Shown here: positions 63,062 through 64,000 of the stretch, one piece after another | How positions within the stretch are numbered: position 1 is the stretch's first letter | How the letters are laid out: every line of letters starts with the position of its first letter | NCBI RefSeq assembly: GCF_000576595.1 | Contig: NZ_AWSA01000021.1 | Coordinates: 1-64,000 of the forward strand | Length of the DNA stretch: 64,000 bases | DNA from: Intrasporangium oryzae NRRL B-24470 | Lineage (GTDB): Bacteria > Actinomycetota > Actinomycetes > Actinomycetales > Dermatophilaceae | Direction of reading: 5' to 3' | Position numbers and translations under genes: made by a program | Notes under the pieces: generated by a model | Told to the model about the DNA's origin: nothing | Seen by the model: only the letters and a program-made list of their open reading frames with translations | Databases searched by the model: none

Positions 63062-63204
63062 GCCTTCGAGCGTATGCCGCTGGGCCCGCCCTGTCTGCCG
63101 CCGCGCTCCCGGTCCGGCGCAGGCGCGATCAACCGGCAGATCAACTTGCAGTCGTTGTTGCCCCAGCAGCACCAGACGCCAGATGATCCGCAAGCAGATC
63201 CGGG
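63062..63204. other. 143-bp gap before the alpha/beta-hydrolase gene
   Basis: No gene supported. One extended 14-mer copy is at 63072-63085. The region holds the promoter of the minus-strand hydrolase operon. Confidence 0.3.
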
Positions 63205-64000
63205 TCAGCCACTCGCCTCGTGCATGAAGTCACGGGGCCGGGCGGTCACCGGCGGCCGGGGACGGCCCGCGGCGCGGAGGTAGCCGGCCTCGATCCGGGC
63301 GAGAACCGTGTCCGGTGCCTTCTCGATCGCGGACGGTGTCACGCCGACGACCTCGACGCCGGCCGCCCGGAGGTCCTCGTCGGCGTCCACCGTCGCGTCC
63401 CAGTCCAAGGCGCCGGAATGGAAGCGCAACGAGTGCACCATGACCGCGAGTGCCACGTCGTCACACCAGAGATCCGGTGTCGTCAGCGGCCGGTCCTTCT
63501 CGTCCGACAGCTGAGGATTGGCCCAGGGCGGCGGTAGCACGTGCGACCGCCTTGCCAGCCTCGCCAACTGGGCCTCCGGAACGGACCACGACCCGGCCGA
63601 GGCCTCGCGCAGGGCCGTCTTGAGGCGGATCGTGCCGTTGCGCCGACGGGCGCCGAGCCAGTGCTGGACGTCACCGACCCGGACGAGCCGGTTCTGGACA
63701 GCTCCGATGACCAGAGACCTGGCCGCCGAGTCGTCCGACGCCTGGGCGGCGGCATCGACGACCGAACGGGGCCGGCACGAGAAGCGAAGAGCGCCACGTT
63801 CGACGAGCCGCTCGTTGGTCAGGCTGGTCGCGCGGATCGACACCCATGCGATCCGCCTGCTTCGCGCCGGCGCGGGAACCATGACGAAGATCGGGAGGCG
63901 GTGGTCCCAGACCGGCATGCCGTGCCAGCCCGCGGCTGTCACACCGCTCAGCCAGGACTCCGGACCCGCGGCGAGGAGGGCGGCCATCATCCGCTGCTGA
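63205..64000 (-). CDS. Partial AbiEi-antitoxin/DUF559-like protein
   Basis: The frame is open to the right edge (upstream codons continue), so the N-terminus is probably missing; an ATG at 63990 would give 261 residues. M-A-A-L-L-A-A-G-P-E-S-W-L-S-G-V-T-A-A-G-W-H-G resembles the start of the AbiEi-like domain of large actinobacterial families, and the C-terminus with P-D-L-W-C, D-W-D-A-T-V-D-A-D-E-D-L-R-A-A-G-V resembles DUF559 or Vsr-like nuclease folds. These proteins are abundant in actinobacteria; a toxin-antitoxin role is not shown. Confidence 0.6.
   Translation of the reverse strand, partial: QQRMMAALLAAGPESWLSGVTAAGWHGMPVWDHRLPIFVMVPAPARSRRIAWVSIRATSLTNERLVERGALRFSCRPRSVVDAAAQASDDSAARSLVIGAVQNRLVRVGDVQHWLGARRRNGTIRLKTALREASAGSWSVPEAQLARLARRSHVLPPPWANPQLSDEKDRPLTTPDLWCDDVALAVMVHSLRFHSGALDWDATVDADEDLRAAGVEVVGVTPSAIEKAPDTVLARIEAGYLRAAGRPRPPVTARPRDFMHEASG

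Larger units (their letters stand above)
2970..63079. repeat. Dispersed iterated octamer CGGCATAC / GTATGCCG (at least 41 copies)
   Basis: GTATGCCG on the plus strand starts at 4746, 6215, 14131, 17461, 18142, 18331, 20900, 24256, 28795, 31739, 35248, 38444, 41333, 47537, 48017, 53746, 57573, 60205 and 63072. Its complement starts at 2970, 5877, 8211, 11106, 16950, 17800, 20644, 21053, 28545, 29416, 31646, 36830, 38470, 40369, 42668, 45441, 47115, 53223, 56649, 59226, 60792 and 62740. By eye every GTATGCC in the window is followed by G. Expected from base composition is about two. Confidence 0.9.

Noticed and set aside
1-64000. tRNA, rRNA, riboswitch or CRISPR array
   Set aside because: No cloverleaf, conserved rRNA, T-box, cobalamin or TPP-like core and no regular spaced repeats were recognised on either strand by eye; a dedicated search could still find small RNAs.

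Overview
The window is dense, high-GC (roughly 70% G+C) actinobacterial chromosome with many GTG starts, ATGA/GTGA stop-start overlaps and short intergenic gaps. The order rpsP-khpA-rimM-trmD-rplS-lepB-rnhB-DUF2469-yraN-comM-dprA-xerC-M23-rpsB-tsf-pyrH-frr-cdsA-rlmN is the conserved actinobacterial core order. Gene content suggests a Micrococcales member, perhaps the Intrasporangiaceae/Dermatophilaceae group; that placement is inference. No rRNA, tRNA, IS element, prophage or CRISPR array was seen.

Layout. 1-3.4 kb: a partial START-like gene, an ArsR/AHSA1 pair, a guanyl-specific RNase with its barstar inhibitor, and a DnaB-C-like ATPase. 3.5-14.1 kb: a polyamine/GABA catabolic region with the PotDABC-type importer, a saccharopine-dehydrogenase-like oxidoreductase, succinate-semialdehyde dehydrogenase, gamma-aminobutyraldehyde dehydrogenase, and a divergent Lrp regulator plus class III aminotransferase. 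Together these can import putrescine-like amines and oxidise them to succinate. 14.3-24.9 kb: accessory metabolism, including a Gly-rich protein, acyl-CoA ligase, AEC transporter, LOG protein, PrpE with an MFS carrier, a GlxA-type regulator, and patatin with a DoxX-like protein. 24.9-27 kb: a secreted helical protein and a three-gene sigma/anti-sigma operon. 27-31.4 kb: rlmN, an SDR, cdsA, frr, pyrH.

31.5-38.3 kb sits between pyrH and tsf, which are usually close. It holds a class V aminotransferase, a response regulator, a sensor kinase whose frame runs without a stop into a DUF4153-like membrane protein, and a sulfur module (DsrE-like, TusE/DsrC-like, SQR) behind a CsoR/CstR-type operator. 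38.5-40.3 kb: tsf and rpsB. 40.6-49 kb: a polytopic membrane protein, a secreted anchored protein, a 1246-aa secreted phosphodiesterase/5'-nucleotidase fusion, a class I aminotransferase and an M23 peptidase. 49-60 kb: the xerC-to-rpsP ribosome, secretion and DNA-processing block, including a TrmD-GNAT fusion. 60.2-64 kb: GNAT, amidohydrolase, alpha/beta hydrolase and a partial AbiEi/DUF559-like gene.

The most unusual signal is not a gene. The non-palindromic octamer GTATGCCG / CGGCATAC occurs at least 41 times in 64 kb (19 and 22 per strand by eye), against about two expected from base composition. It lies in all reading frames, appears to force disfavoured codons (ATA, CAT, TAT, GCA, GGT), is about four-fold enriched between genes, extends to a 14-mer five times, and one inverted pair forms the tsf terminator. 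This resembles the DNA uptake sequences of Neisseria and Haemophilus, and I know of no such motif in actinobacteria.
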